This document shows, piece after piece, positions 1 to 10,600 of a stretch of 64,000 nucleotides of DNA. The notes below the pieces were generated by a model. The model searched no databases and was not told where the DNA came from. It saw only the letters and a program-made list of their open reading frames with translations. The position numbers were made by a program, and so were the translations under genes. Each line of letters opens with the position of its first letter. The first letter of the stretch is position 1. This DNA is from CAZEWZ01 sp964516765 (GTDB lineage Bacteria; Bacteroidota; Bacteroidia; Flavobacteriales; UBA7430): NCBI GenBank assembly GCA_964516765.1, contig CAZEWZ010000002.1, forward strand, positions 85,528-149,527, written 5' to 3'.

Positions 1-957
1 ATCCAAAAATTAGAAGAACTTTTAGCTGAGTATCCAGAAATATCAAGTACTACCTCAATTTTGGATTTAGCAAAGTTTTCTAAACAAGCATATTATAACG
101 GTAACCCAAAATATTACAGTCTGCCTAATTCTCAAGAGAAAAACTTCATCATGAAGTATGCGAAAAATACTCTTGGAGATGGTGATTATTTGTTTTCGTC
201 TTTTGTTGATTCTACCAAGAGTATTGCTCGAGTCTCAGCCTTAATGAAAGACATTGGAACCAAACAAATGAAGGCACTAAAAGATTCAATTAGGCCTAAG
301 ATCGATGCGATTTTTAATCCTAAAAAATATGATGTATCTATTACTGGAACGAGTGTTTTATTTCTGGAAGGAACAAGATATTTAGTTAGAAATTTATTTA
401 GTAGCTTAGTGTTGGCGATTGCACTTATTGCTATTTTGATGGCTTGGATGTTTTCTTCTTCGAGAATGGTGGTAGTCTCTCTTTTGCCCAATCTAATTCC
501 TCTTGTTCTGACAGGTGCACTGATGGGTTATTTTGGAATTCCAATTAAACCTTCAACCATATTGGTGTTCAGCATTGCTTTTGGAATTTCAATTGATGAC
601 ACTATTCACTTTCTAGCTAAGTATCGACAAGAGTTGAAAGTTAATCATTGGAATATACGTATTTCTGTAATAAAGGCTCTTAAAGAGACTGGTGTGAGCA
701 TGTTTTATACTTCTATTGTCTTATTTTTTGGTTTCTCTATATTTATTGCTTCAGAGTTTGGAGGAACTGTCGCTCTTGGATTGTTAGTTTCTGTCACACT
801 TTTGTTTGCAATGACAGCTAATCTTCTTTTGCTTCCTTCTTTGTTATTATCTTTAGAACGAATGATTACTACTAGTTCTTTTAGAGAACCTCTTTTAGAT
901 ATCTTAGATGAAGAAGACGATATTGAACTTGATGCATTAATTCTTCCTAAAAAATAG
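1..957 (+). CDS. RND/MMPL-family exporter, C-terminal part (5' truncated)
   Basis: The reading frame is open from base 1, so the gene begins outside the window and only about 318 C-terminal residues are seen. The visible part has a soluble porter-like segment, then five or so hydrophobic helices. The helix containing GISIDDTIHFLAKY matches the conserved transmembrane motif of MMPL/Patched-like RND exporters, which move lipids or hydrophobic compounds across the inner membrane using proton flow. The protein ends in an acidic cytoplasmic tail (DILDEEDDIELD). The polyprenyl synthase gene follows 48 bp downstream on the same strand, so they may share a transcript. The substrate cannot be deduced. 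Confidence 0.85.
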   Translation: MQKLEELLAEYPEISSTTSILDLAKFSKQAYYNGNPKYYSLPNSQEKNFIMKYAKNTLGDGDYLFSSFVDSTKSIARVSALMKDIGTKQMKALKDSIRPKIDAIFNPKKYDVSITGTSVLFLEGTRYLVRNLFSSLVLAIALIAILMAWMFSSSRMVVVSLLPNLIPLVLTGALMGYFGIPIKPSTILVFSIAFGISIDDTIHFLAKYRQELKVNHWNIRISVIKALKETGVSMFYTSIVLFFGFSIFIASEFGGTVALGLLVSVTLLFAMTANLLLLPSLLLSLERMITTSSFREPLLDILDEEDDIELDALILPKK

Positions 958-1005
958 ACTTTAGAATATAATTTATATTCGCCAAGATGCCTAAATTTCA
1001 TAAAC

Positions 1006-1989
1006 ATGGATAAGCCTAAATCAATAGTCGAATTACAGGAATTTTTTCAAATAGAGATTGAGTCTATCTCTTATCCCCAAGATCCTTCGGAATTATATAC
1101 TCCTATAAATTATTTTTTAGGTCTTGGAGGTAAGCGATTGCGGCCTATTCTAGTTTTATTGTCTGCCGATATTTATGGATTTAATTTGCAGAAAGCTATG
1201 CCTCAAGCAATGGCTATTGAGTTGTTTCATAACTTTACTCTTATTCATGACGATATTATGGATGATGCCCCGCTTAGAAGAGGTTTAGAGACTGTCCATG
1301 AAAAGTGGGATTCCAATATTGGAATTCTCTCTGGAGATGCTCTTATAGTTAAAGCTTATCAATCAATTGTTCAAGTTGACCCGGCATATTTACCCCCTTT
1401 AATGAAGGTTTTTAATGCTACTGCCCTTCAAGTTTGTGAGGGTCAGCAATACGATATGAATTTTGAAACTCAGAAAGATGTATCGATGCCTTCCTATATT
1501 AAGATGATTGAATATAAAACTGGAGTTTTACTTGCATGTTCTCTTCAGGTAGGTGCTTTAATCTCAGGAGCTTCAAAGGAAGATCAAGCTCATTTGTATT
1601 CTTTTGGTTTACACTTGGGTATTGCTTTTCAACTTATGGATGACATTTTGGATGTTTATAGTAGTCTAGAAGATTTTGGAAAGCAAATAGCCGGAGATAT
1701 ATTGAGTAATAAAAAAACATGTTTGTACATTAGAGCTAGAGAACTTGCAAATGACAAACAAAGAGATGTTTTAGATGTATATTTTTCAAATCAAAATTTC
1801 GATCCGCAAGAAAAAATTGACAAGGTCATGAATGTTTATTCAATATTACAGGTGAAAAAATCTTGCTTTGAAATGATGGATGAGCATTATCAAATAGCAT
1901 TGAATCATTTAGATTTACTTAATGTACCCGATGAGCGAAAGTCTTCTCTAAAAGAGTTTTCAGACTTACTCATGACTCGAAAGAATTAA
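1006..1989 (+). CDS. Polyprenyl (short-chain isoprenyl) diphosphate synthase
   Basis: This cytoplasmic enzyme condenses isopentenyl diphosphate with allylic diphosphates to supply isoprenoids such as quinone side chains. The 327-residue protein has GGKRLRP near residue 41, the first Asp-rich motif DDIMD at 82-86 and the second DDILD at 212-216, so the catalytic Mg-binding residues are complete. A Phe five residues before the first Asp motif favours a short product (C15-C20) by the usual chain-length rule, but that is an inference. The ATG start is used because the protein begins at the normal family N-terminus. It lies 48 bp after the exporter gene and may be co-transcribed with it. Confidence 0.9.
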   Translation: MDKPKSIVELQEFFQIEIESISYPQDPSELYTPINYFLGLGGKRLRPILVLLSADIYGFNLQKAMPQAMAIELFHNFTLIHDDIMDDAPLRRGLETVHEKWDSNIGILSGDALIVKAYQSIVQVDPAYLPPLMKVFNATALQVCEGQQYDMNFETQKDVSMPSYIKMIEYKTGVLLACSLQVGALISGASKEDQAHLYSFGLHLGIAFQLMDDILDVYSSLEDFGKQIAGDILSNKKTCLYIRARELANDKQRDVLDVYFSNQNFDPQEKIDKVMNVYSILQVKKSCFEMMDEHYQIALNHLDLLNVPDERKSSLKEFSDLLMTRKN

Positions 1990-2406
1990 TAGATTTCTAA
2001 TTATATAATTATTAAGATTATTCAAGCGACTTATTTTGGAGTCAGGAAATTTTAATGTAGTCAGCGAAATAAGTTTATCTCATAATGGTTCTCTTTCTGC
2101 TATTAAATTGCAAATAATCCTTGTCCGTATTTAATTAGTAATTAGCTTTTATGTTTCGGGATACTAGAGGTTAATATTTGCTTATTTCATTATATATTGT
2201 TCATTTATAAGATATTATATTTAAAAATTATTTCAAAGAATAGCTTTGAAAATCCATCTTTTTTTATGGCTTAACTGATTGTTTTGCATTTTCTTCAGCA
2301 GGGGTTGGTAAGAAACTACTATAAAAAACAGGAAAAATAAATCACAACAAAGGGCTTGGAAGAATAAAATGTTTATTTTTAACAAATATTATTGTTTAAT
2401 AAAATA
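1990..2406. other. 417-bp AT-rich intergenic region before sucA
   Basis: No convincing reading frame, tRNA or structured RNA is seen here. It holds an inverted repeat with 8-bp arms ACTTATTT (2029-2036) and AAATAAGT (2067-2074) and two copies of AGTCAG between the arms. The sucA promoter should lie in this region, but no perfect TAnnTTTG element with a -33 partner was found; TTAATATTTGC at about 2171-2181 is a near match. Confidence 0.5.
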
Positions 2407-5130
2407 ATGGATAATTATTCATTTTTAGGGGCTGCAAATTCAACTTTTTTTGATGAGATATACGCCCAATATTTAAAGAATCCAGATTCAGTAGAACCTA
2501 CTTGGAGAAGCTTTTTTCAGGGATATGATTTTGCCAATGAATCTTATTCTATTGACGAGATTCAACCCAATTTTCCAGAATCTTTTAGAAAAGAGTTTGA
2601 TGTAATTAACTTAATCGATGCTTATCGTCAGAGAGGTCATTTGTTTACAAAAACTAATCCTGTTCGAGAGCGAAGAGATTATCATCCAAAATTAGATATT
2701 GAATTTTTTAATCTACAAAATGCAGATCTAGAAATTGTTTTTCAAGCTGGAACACAATGTGGTATTGGTCCTTCCACTTTATCTGATATTATTATTCACT
2801 TGAATAAGGTTTATTGCCAATCTATTGGTGTTGAGTACATGTATATTCGTAATTCAGACGAAAGAAATTGGATTAAGAATTATATTCATAAAAATGACAA
2901 CCAACCCAAATTTAGCTTAGAGCAGAAGAAGCAAATGCTCAAGAAATTAAATGAAGCGGTTGCTTTTGAAAGTTTTATTCACACCAAATATGTGGGACAA
3001 AAGCGTTTTTCACTTGAAGGCGGAGAAGCCCTGATTCCTGCTTTAGACGCGCTTGTGGAATACGGTTCCATTTTAAATATTCAGGAGTTTGTCATAGGAA
3101 TGGCTCACAGAGGACGTTTAAATGTTCTGGCAAATATTTTTAAAAAACCTTATAAACAAGTATTCAAAGAGTTTGAAGGCATAAGTTATGAAGATAAGGA
3201 ATTTGATGGGGATGTAAAATATCATCTTGGTTATTCTTATGATTTAACTACAGATTCAGGAAAAGATGTGCGTATGTGTTTGGTTCCGAATCCATCACAT
3301 TTAGAAGCAGTAGGATCTGTGATGCAAGGAATCTCTCGAGCAAAAATTGAGCTTAGCTATGGAGGAGACCATTCAAAACTATTACCTATCATTATTCACG
3401 GAGATGCAGCTATTGCTGGACAGGGTTTGGTTTTTGAAATTGTACAGATGGCTCAGCTCCCCGCATACAAAACTGGTGGAAGTGTTCATATTGTAATTAA
3501 TAACCAAGTTGGCTTTACAACCAATTATCTGGATGGTCGTTCAAGTGTTTATTGTACTGATGTTGCAAAAACGACCTTATGCCCAGTACTTCATGTTAAC
3601 GGCGACGATGTAGAAGCTGTAGTTCATGCTATAAATTTTGCTGCGGCTTACAGACAAGAGTTCGGAAAAGATGTTTTCATTGATCTTTTGTGTTATCGCC
3701 GTTATGGCCATAATGAAGGAGATGAGCCAAGGTTTACTCAGCCAAGTTTATATAAAGCTATTTCCAAGCATCCTAATCCCAGAGAAATTTACAATCAAAA
3801 ATTAATTTCTCAAGGAATTGTAGAAGCAAACATAGTGAAGGAAATGGCCAAGCAATTTAAAGACTTGTTGGAAGTTGATTTTTCGGAAGCTCGAAAGAAC
3901 AATACAACCAAAATTACAAGATTTATGGCAAAAGAATGGAGCCATATTCGAAAAGCCCAAGAAGTAGATTTTCATTTTTCTCCAATAACAGGAATTTCAC
4001 ATGAACAGTTCTCTATAGTCTCTCTCGCCCTCTATACTCCTCCTGAAGGCCATACTTTCTTCAAAAAATCATTAAAATTACTTAAAGATAGAGAGCGCAT
4101 GATTTCGGAGAAACGTTTGGTTGATTGGGGTATGGCTGAACTTATGGCGTATGGCTCACTACTGATCGAAGGAAAAGAGGTCCGTATGACTGGTCAAGAT
4201 GTAGAAAGGGGTACTTTCTCTCATCGACATGCTATATTGAGAGATATCATCACGGAAGAAAGAGTTAATCCATTAAATCATATTGAGGGTCAAACAGCTA
4301 AATTTCAAATTTACAACTCTCTACTGTCTGAATATGGTGTTTTAGGTTTTGATTATGGTTATGCTATGGCCGCTCCCGATGGATTGACTATTTGGGAAGC
4401 TCAATTTGGAGATTTTTCTAACGGTGCACAGATACTCATTGATCAATATCTCTCAGCTGCCGAAGATAAATGGGAAATATACAATAGCTTGGTTCTTTTA
4501 TTGCCTCATGGATACGAGGGGCAAGGAGCCGAACATTCCAGCGCTCGTCTGGAACGTTATCTCCAGTTGTGTGGACAGCTCAATATGCAAGTTGTTAATG
4601 TCACCACTCCTGCCAACTTCTTTCATCTACTTCGGCGTCAGTTACATAGAGAGTTTAGAAAGCCACTAGTGGTAATGAGTCCTAAAAGTTTATTACGCCA
4701 CCCGAAATGCTTGTCTCCGATTGATGATTTTCTAGGAGGATGTTTTCAAGAAGTAATTGATGATGCCTCTGCTGAGAAAAAGAAAGTAACTAAATTAGTT
4801 TTTTGTTCTGGTAAGCTCTACTTCGAACTTTTAGAAGAGAAAAATCACATCAAATCCTTTGAGGTGGCCTTGGTGAGAGTAGAGCAATTGTATCCTTTTC
4901 CGATGATAAAATTACAGTCTCTTGTCGCCAAATATTCACAAGTTAAGACTTATATATGGGCACAAGAGGAACCAGAAAATATGGGTGCCTGGGGTTTTGT
5001 ACTCAGACATTGGAGAGAAATACCCCTTGAGCTAGTAGCTCGAAGTGAGAGTGCAACACCAGCTTCAGGTTCTTCAAAACGTTCTGCAAGAAGGCAGCGC
5101 GATGTAATTGAAAGAGTGTTTAAATTGTAA
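2407..5130 (+). CDS. sucA: 2-oxoglutarate dehydrogenase E1 component
   Basis: The thiamine-diphosphate-dependent E1 subunit decarboxylates 2-oxoglutarate and passes the succinyl group to the lipoyl E2 in the TCA cycle. The N-terminus carries the E1o-type segment (SFLGAANSTFFDEIY, then PTWRSFF), HRGRLN lies near residue 235, the thiamine-binding GDAAIAGQG follows near 330, and the C-terminal transketolase-like domains are complete (EEPENMGAW near the end). The length of about 907 residues is normal. The ATG at 2407 is preferred over a TTG five codons upstream because it gives the family N-terminus. The E2 gene starts 30 bp after the stop, so the two form an operon; no E3 (lpd) is in the window. 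Confidence 0.96.
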   Translation: MDNYSFLGAANSTFFDEIYAQYLKNPDSVEPTWRSFFQGYDFANESYSIDEIQPNFPESFRKEFDVINLIDAYRQRGHLFTKTNPVRERRDYHPKLDIEFFNLQNADLEIVFQAGTQCGIGPSTLSDIIIHLNKVYCQSIGVEYMYIRNSDERNWIKNYIHKNDNQPKFSLEQKKQMLKKLNEAVAFESFIHTKYVGQKRFSLEGGEALIPALDALVEYGSILNIQEFVIGMAHRGRLNVLANIFKKPYKQVFKEFEGISYEDKEFDGDVKYHLGYSYDLTTDSGKDVRMCLVPNPSHLEAVGSVMQGISRAKIELSYGGDHSKLLPIIIHGDAAIAGQGLVFEIVQMAQLPAYKTGGSVHIVINNQVGFTTNYLDGRSSVYCTDVAKTTLCPVLHVNGDDVEAVVHAINFAAAYRQEFGKDVFIDLLCYRRYGHNEGDEPRFTQPSLYKAISKHPNPREIYNQKLISQGIVEANIVKEMAKQFKDLLEVDFSEARKNNTTKITRFMAKEWSHIRKAQEVDFHFSPITGISHEQFSIVSLALYTPPEGHTFFKKSLKLLKDRERMISEKRLVDWGMAELMAYGSLLIEGKEVRMTGQDVERGTFSHRHAILRDIITEERVNPLNHIEGQTAKFQIYNSLLSEYGVLGFDYGYAMAAPDGLTIWEAQFGDFSNGAQILIDQYLSAAEDKWEIYNSLVLLLPHGYEGQGAEHSSARLERYLQLCGQLNMQVVNVTTPANFFHLLRRQLHREFRKPLVVMSPKSLLRHPKCLSPIDDFLGGCFQEVIDDASAEKKKVTKLVFCSGKLYFELLEEKNHIKSFEVALVRVEQLYPFPMIKLQSLVAKYSQVKTYIWAQEEPENMGAWGFVLRHWREIPLELVARSESATPASGSSKRSARRQRDVIERVFKL

Positions 5131-5160
5131 AATAAATTAAGAAGTCAAAATTATACTGCT

Positions 5161-6366
5161 ATGATTATTGAAATGACTGTTCCATCTCCTGGCGAATCTA
5201 TTTCTGAAGTTGAGATTGCAACTTGGCTTGTGGCCGACGGAGAATACGTTGAGAGAGATCAAGAGATCTGCGAAATTGATTCCGACAAAGCTACCTTAAC
5301 GATTGCGGCAGAAGAAAGTGGGGCAGTTTCAATCAAGGTAGAAGAGGGCGAAACGATTGAAGTAGGTGGGGTTGTATGTACCATAGACACCTCAGTTACT
5401 GGAGATTCATCTACCCTCAAACAAGTGGCTTCGTCAGAACTTGTTTCAGAAAGTCTTGTGGCAAAACCAGTTTCTCCAACTGAAAATTCTAATGCTGCAG
5501 GAATTCCATCTCCTGCAGCAAAAAAAATGATGGCAGAAAATGGAATTAATTCTCTTATTGGCTCAGGTAGGGGGGGGAGAGTTCTTAAAGAAGATGTGGT
5601 AAAGGCAAAAGCTTCAATGGGAAAAGGGCCTGGAACTAGGGGTTCTGAAAATAAAAAAATGTCTGTACTTCGCCGAAAAGTTGCCGAAAGATTAGTTGCA
5701 GTAAAAAATGAGACTGCCATGTTAACTACCTTCAATGAGGTAGATATGAAAGCCATCATGGATATACGTAAAATTTATAAAGAAACCTTTAAGGAAACTC
5801 ATAGAATTGGTCTTGGTTTTATGTCTTTTTTTACCAAAGCTGTGACTCGTGCGCTCAAATTGTTTCCCGATGTTAATGCTATGATTGATGGGAAAGAAGT
5901 AGTCTATTATGACTATGCCGATATTTCGATAGCAGTAAGTTCTCCTAAAGGACTTATGGTTCCCGTAGTTAGAAATGCAGAATTATTAGATTTCGCTGGA
6001 GTTGAGTCTGAAATTAAACGTCTGGCGATTAAGGCTATAGATGGTAAAATTACTATGGACGACATGTTGGGCGGAACCTTTACTATTACAAACGGTGGCG
6101 TATTTGGATCTATGCTTTCCACGCCCATTATTAATCCCCCACAATCTGCCATTCTTGGCATGCATAATATTGTCGAGCGTCCTGTAGTGGTAGAAGGAGA
6201 AATTGTAGTTCGCCCAATTATGTTTGTTGCACTTTCATATGACCACCGAATTATAGACGGGAAAGAATCTGTTGGTTTCCTCTGTGCTGTCAAAGAAGCT
6301 CTTGAAAATCCGATTGAATTTCTTTTTAATGGAGAAGATAATATTAAGAAAAATCTAGGGATTTAA
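5161..6366 (+). CDS. sucB: 2-oxoglutarate dehydrogenase E2, dihydrolipoyl succinyltransferase
   Basis: E2 carries the swinging lipoyl arm and transfers succinyl groups to coenzyme A. One lipoyl domain occupies residues 1-75, with the lipoylated lysine in DSDKA (Lys43). It is followed by a flexible linker, the peripheral subunit-binding domain (SPAAKKMMAENG, about 117-150), and the catalytic acyltransferase domain with the active-site YDHRIIDG near the C-terminus. The 401-residue length is typical. The gene is 30 bp downstream of sucA. Its lipoyl cofactor would depend on LipA, encoded at 41.0 kb in this window. Confidence 0.96.
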   Translation: MIIEMTVPSPGESISEVEIATWLVADGEYVERDQEICEIDSDKATLTIAAEESGAVSIKVEEGETIEVGGVVCTIDTSVTGDSSTLKQVASSELVSESLVAKPVSPTENSNAAGIPSPAAKKMMAENGINSLIGSGRGGRVLKEDVVKAKASMGKGPGTRGSENKKMSVLRRKVAERLVAVKNETAMLTTFNEVDMKAIMDIRKIYKETFKETHRIGLGFMSFFTKAVTRALKLFPDVNAMIDGKEVVYYDYADISIAVSSPKGLMVPVVRNAELLDFAGVESEIKRLAIKAIDGKITMDDMLGGTFTITNGGVFGSMLSTPIINPPQSAILGMHNIVERPVVVEGEIVVRPIMFVALSYDHRIIDGKESVGFLCAVKEALENPIEFLFNGEDNIKKNLGI

Positions 6367-6486
6367 CTTCTCTTTATTTTGAGGAACATTTATTAAAAAA
6401 TGCTTTTAATGGTTTGTTATCTATCTGAAATTGTTTTGTTAAAATTAGTTTAACAACTAAATGAATATACATAGTTTAATTTAGCT

Positions 6487-6494
6487 TAAATTTG
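6487..6494 (+). promoter_or_regulatory. Putative -7 element of the desaturase promoter
   Basis: TAAATTTG is a perfect match to the Bacteroidota sigma-A -7 consensus TAnnTTTG and ends 22 bp before the desaturase ATG. No clear TTTG -33 element sits at the expected spacing. Confidence 0.55.
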
Positions 6495-6516
6495 CAATTA
6501 AGCAAAAAGATTAATT

Positions 6517-7611
6517 ATGATCCAAAAAATAAAGTTTCAGAACAAAAATCAAGCTTCTTTTGTCAAAGATTTAAGAAAACGTGTTAACTTTTATTTCAAA
6601 GAAAATAATATTTCAAAAAACGCGAATTCTCATATGGTAATCAAAACCATATCTATGTTTTTGATTTATCTTATACCTTATGCAATTGTTTATTCAGGAT
6701 TAATCACCGGATTTTCTGGTATTTTCTTAGCTATTTTAATGGGTATTGGAATGTCCGGTATTGGAATGTCAGTTATGCACGATGCCAATCACGGATCTTA
6801 CTCATCTAATCCGAAAGTGAATAAATGGATTGGAATATGTATTTATTTGATTGGTGGAGATGTATACAATTGGAAGGTCCAGCACAACATACTCCACCAC
6901 ACATACACCAACATTGAAGGTCTTGACGGAGACATAGAACAAGATCCTTTTTTGCGACTCTCCCATGGTCAAAAGTGGCATAAGGGACATCAGTACCAAC
7001 ACATCTATGGCTTCTTCCTGTATACTTTAGGTACAGTTACATGGGCTTTTATGGACTTTATACAATTTAAAAGATTCACTAAATTGGGTTTGAGCCCTGA
7101 TGGCCTTCTTGACAAACAGAGACAATTCAGGAAATTGATTTTTTATAAAATTGTTTATTGGTTGTTCATTTTTATCATACCTACAATTTTTTCTCCATTT
7201 TTATGGTGGCAACTTATTTTTGGCTGGCTTATAATGAATATGGTTGCTGGATTCATATTGACTGTCACTTTTCAATTGGCGCATGTAGTTGAAGGAGTTA
7301 CTTTTCCCGTTCCTAACGATGAGGGTAAAGTAGAGACAGAATGGATGATTCACCAGCTAAAAACCACTGCAAATTTTGCCAAGAATTCAAAGCTTGTCAA
7401 TTGGTTTGTGGGAGGCTTAAATTTTCAAATTGAGCACCACTTATTCCCTAATATCTGTCATGTTCACTACAGACAAATTTCATCAATAGTAAAGGCCACT
7501 GCGCAGGAATATGGTATTCTATACAACGAAAAGAAAACTTATATGGAGGCAGTCATTTCTCACTACAAAATGTTAAAAATGTTTGGTTTAAAGCCAGTAA
7601 TAATGTCCTAA
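6517..7611 (+). CDS. Membrane fatty-acid desaturase (front-end/linoleoyl-CoA desaturase-like)
   Basis: This is a di-iron membrane enzyme that introduces a double bond in an acyl chain. All three histidine boxes are visible: HDANH (about residue 88), HNILHH (about 124) and QIEHH (about 307). A Gln in place of the first His of the third box is characteristic of front-end desaturases such as delta-6/delta-5 enzymes. There is no cytochrome b5 domain, so it must rely on a separate electron donor. Several hydrophobic helices lie between the boxes. The 364-residue length is normal for the bacterial family. It is transcribed alone and meets mfd tail to tail with a 15-bp gap. Regiospecificity cannot be inferred. 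Confidence 0.92.
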   Translation: MIQKIKFQNKNQASFVKDLRKRVNFYFKENNISKNANSHMVIKTISMFLIYLIPYAIVYSGLITGFSGIFLAILMGIGMSGIGMSVMHDANHGSYSSNPKVNKWIGICIYLIGGDVYNWKVQHNILHHTYTNIEGLDGDIEQDPFLRLSHGQKWHKGHQYQHIYGFFLYTLGTVTWAFMDFIQFKRFTKLGLSPDGLLDKQRQFRKLIFYKIVYWLFIFIIPTIFSPFLWWQLIFGWLIMNMVAGFILTVTFQLAHVVEGVTFPVPNDEGKVETEWMIHQLKTTANFAKNSKLVNWFVGGLNFQIEHHLFPNICHVHYRQISSIVKATAQEYGILYNEKKTYMEAVISHYKMLKMFGLKPVIMS

Positions 7612-7626
7612 TATTTTGCTAAATCT

Positions 7627-10600
7627 TCAATATAGCGTTAAGCTAGATTGAATTTGTTGAAGTATATTTTTTGCTGACTTAATTTCATTGATTCCTTGGA
7701 AGACTATGCTTAGTCTATTGTTTTTTTCTTTTAATTGGTATGTCCTCGGATTTTTTTGAATATATTCTAGTATTCCTGTAAATTGACTAGATTCAAAAAA
7801 TTTAGACTGTTGATTGGCAATAAAATTAGCAATCATTTTTTGGTTCTTCAAAACTATTTTTTCAAATCCCAGTTCCTTGCCAATCCATCTAAGTCGAATG
7901 GAGTCAGATAATTTTTTTACAGTATCTGGAATTGGCCCAAATCGGTCTATTATTTGTTCTTCAAATATATTTAACTCTTTTTCATTTTGAAGCGCATTTA
8001 AATCTTTATAAAGCTGAAGTCTTTCAGATATTGAGTTTACATAATGGTCTGGAATCAAAATTTCCATATCTGTATCAATCTGACAATTTTCCATATAAAA
8101 TGATTCTGATTCGTCATCAATATAAGTGTCTTTGAATTCGCTTTCTTTCAGCTCTTGAACAGCTTCATTCAAAATCTTTTGGTACATTTCAAATCCAATG
8201 TCCGAGATGAATCCGGATTGTTCCGCACCTAAAATATCTCCCGCTCCTCTTATTTCAAGATCTCGCATAGCAATATTAAAGCCCGAACCTAAATCTGAAT
8301 GCTGTTCTAATGCTTGAATACGCTTTCTGCCCTCCTCACTTATGCTGATTCGTGGAGGAGTTATAAGATAACAGAATGCTTTTTTATTTGAACGTCCTAC
8401 TCTACCTCTCATTTGGTGCAAATCGCTGAGGCCAAAATTCTGTGCATCATTAATAAGAATCGTGTTAGCATTGGGAATATCTAACCCACTTTCAATAATA
8501 GTGGTGGAAACTAAAAGATCAAATTCACCTTCAATAAAATCTAGCATCAGTTGTTCTAACTTTTGTCCGTCCATTTGTCCATGTCCAATACCAACTTTAA
8601 TGTCTGGACACAGTCGCTGTATCATTCCTGCTACTTCTTTGATGTTTTCGATTCTATTGTGAATGAAAAATACTTGGCCTCCCCTGGAGACTTCGTATTG
8701 AATAGCGTCTCTAATTGTTTCTTCATTGAAACCTATATTTTGAGTCTGAACAGGCAAGCGATTTGGAGGAGCTGTTTTTATAGTTGATAAATCTCTGGCT
8801 GCCATTAGTGAGAACTGCAGAGTTCTTGGAATTGGAGTTGCAGTTAGTGTTAAAGTGTCTAAGTTGGTTTTGAGAGTCTTAAGTTTATCTTTTACTCCCA
8901 CACCAAATTTTTGTTCCTCATCGATAATCAGTAATCCTAAATCTAGAAAATGCACATCTTTTCCCACTAACCTATGGGTTCCTATAATGATATCAATTTT
9001 CCCATCTGCTAGCTTTTTTAAAGTTTCTTTTTGTTGTTTGGTTGTCTTGAATCGATTGATATAATCTATCGTGCATGGAAAGTCTTTAAGTCTTTTTCGA
9101 AAAGTTTTGTAATGTTGAAGCGCAAGAATGGTAGTAGGGACAAGAATAGCCACTTGCTTGTTGTCACATACAGCTTTAAAAGCAGCTCTAATTGCTATTT
9201 CAGTTTTTCCAAAGCCAACATCACCACACACCAACCTGTCCATTGGATTTTGAGATTCCATATCTTTTTTAACCGCTTGTGTAGTTTTTAGTTGATCCGG
9301 AGTGTCTTCATAAATAAAGCTAGCTTCTAATTCATATTGAAGGTAGCTGTCCGGACTAAATGAAAAGCCTACCACACTTTTTCGTTTTGCATAAAGTTTG
9401 ATTAAATCGTATGCAATTATTTTTATTTTCGTTTTTGTTTTGTTCTTTGTTTTTGCCCAAGAAGGCGAACCCAATTGATGAATTTTTGGAGCGGTTCCTT
9501 CTTTGCCGTTAAACTTGCTTATTTTGTGAAGGGCATGAATGCTGAGGTATAGTAAATCATTGTTTTTATAAATTAATTTTATGGCTTCTTGATTTTTTCC
9601 TTGTACATCTATTTTTTGCAAACCACCAAATTTTCCAATACCATGGTCTATGTGTGTTACGAAATCTCCAATTTCTAAATTAGTAATTTCATTGAGTGTG
9701 ATAGTTTTTTTATACTGTTGAGCTGATTTCAATTTAAATTTATGATATCTCTCAAATAACTGATGGTCGGTGTAGCAGAGTATCTTATTGTCATGGTCAA
9801 TAAATCCCTCGTGAATCGGGAGCAATAGAGTGGAGAACTTAATGTCAGTATCCATGTTGCCAAAAATATTCAGAAAGCGCTCTTCTTGTTTCTTTGAACC
9901 ACAAACAATCATATTTTCGAATCCTTGATTGCTTTGGTCATTTAAATGTTCTGTCAATAGATCAAATTGCTTGTTAAAACTTGGCTGAAAAGATGTGCAA
10001 AAATCAATTTCTATAGCCGAAGTATCATACTTAGTTCCGAAGGAGTTAACTGAAAAATTTTGTAGTGAATCTTTGAGGGTTTTGGCATTAATAAATAGCT
10101 CTTCAGGCTGGATTTGCTTGATTGTTTGGTCAAGGTTTTCATATGTATCGCAAGCTTTTAGATACAGTTTGTCTAATTGTCCTTTAGACAGGTCAAGATC
10201 TTTTACCCATACTGATGAATTCTCCTCAAGATACTCAGTGAAGGGAACTCTTTTTTCTCCCATTTCTTTGTTTTCTATATTGGGAATGATGTCTAGTCTT
10301 TTCACTTCTCTGATTGAGAGTTGACTATTAATGTTAAAGCTTCGAATACTTTCTACTTCATCTCCAAAAAACTCAATTCGATAGGGGTAGTCATTCGAAA
10401 AAGAGAAAACATCTACTAGCCCTCCTCGAATCGAAAATTGCCCAGGTTCCACAACAAAGTCTGCATAAGTGAATCCGTATTCAAAAAGAGTTTCGTTTAA
10501 AAAATCTATTCCTATTTCTTCTCCCACAGACAGTTTTAAAGTGCTTTTACTCAGTTCTTCTTTTGTGATGACTTTTTCAAAAATTGCATCAGGATAAGTG

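Noticed and set aside
2171..2181. TTAATATTTGC before sucA (also seen at about 14385) as a promoter
   Set aside because: The spacing between TA and TTTG is 3 rather than 2, and no -33 partner fits, so it is not called.
4406..4669. Plus-strand 87-residue frame inside sucA
   Set aside because: It lies entirely inside sucA in another frame, with no family motif and no plausible start signals.
5259..6293. Two long minus-strand frames over sucB
   Set aside because: They arise from codon bias of the real gene; no start context or domain supports them.
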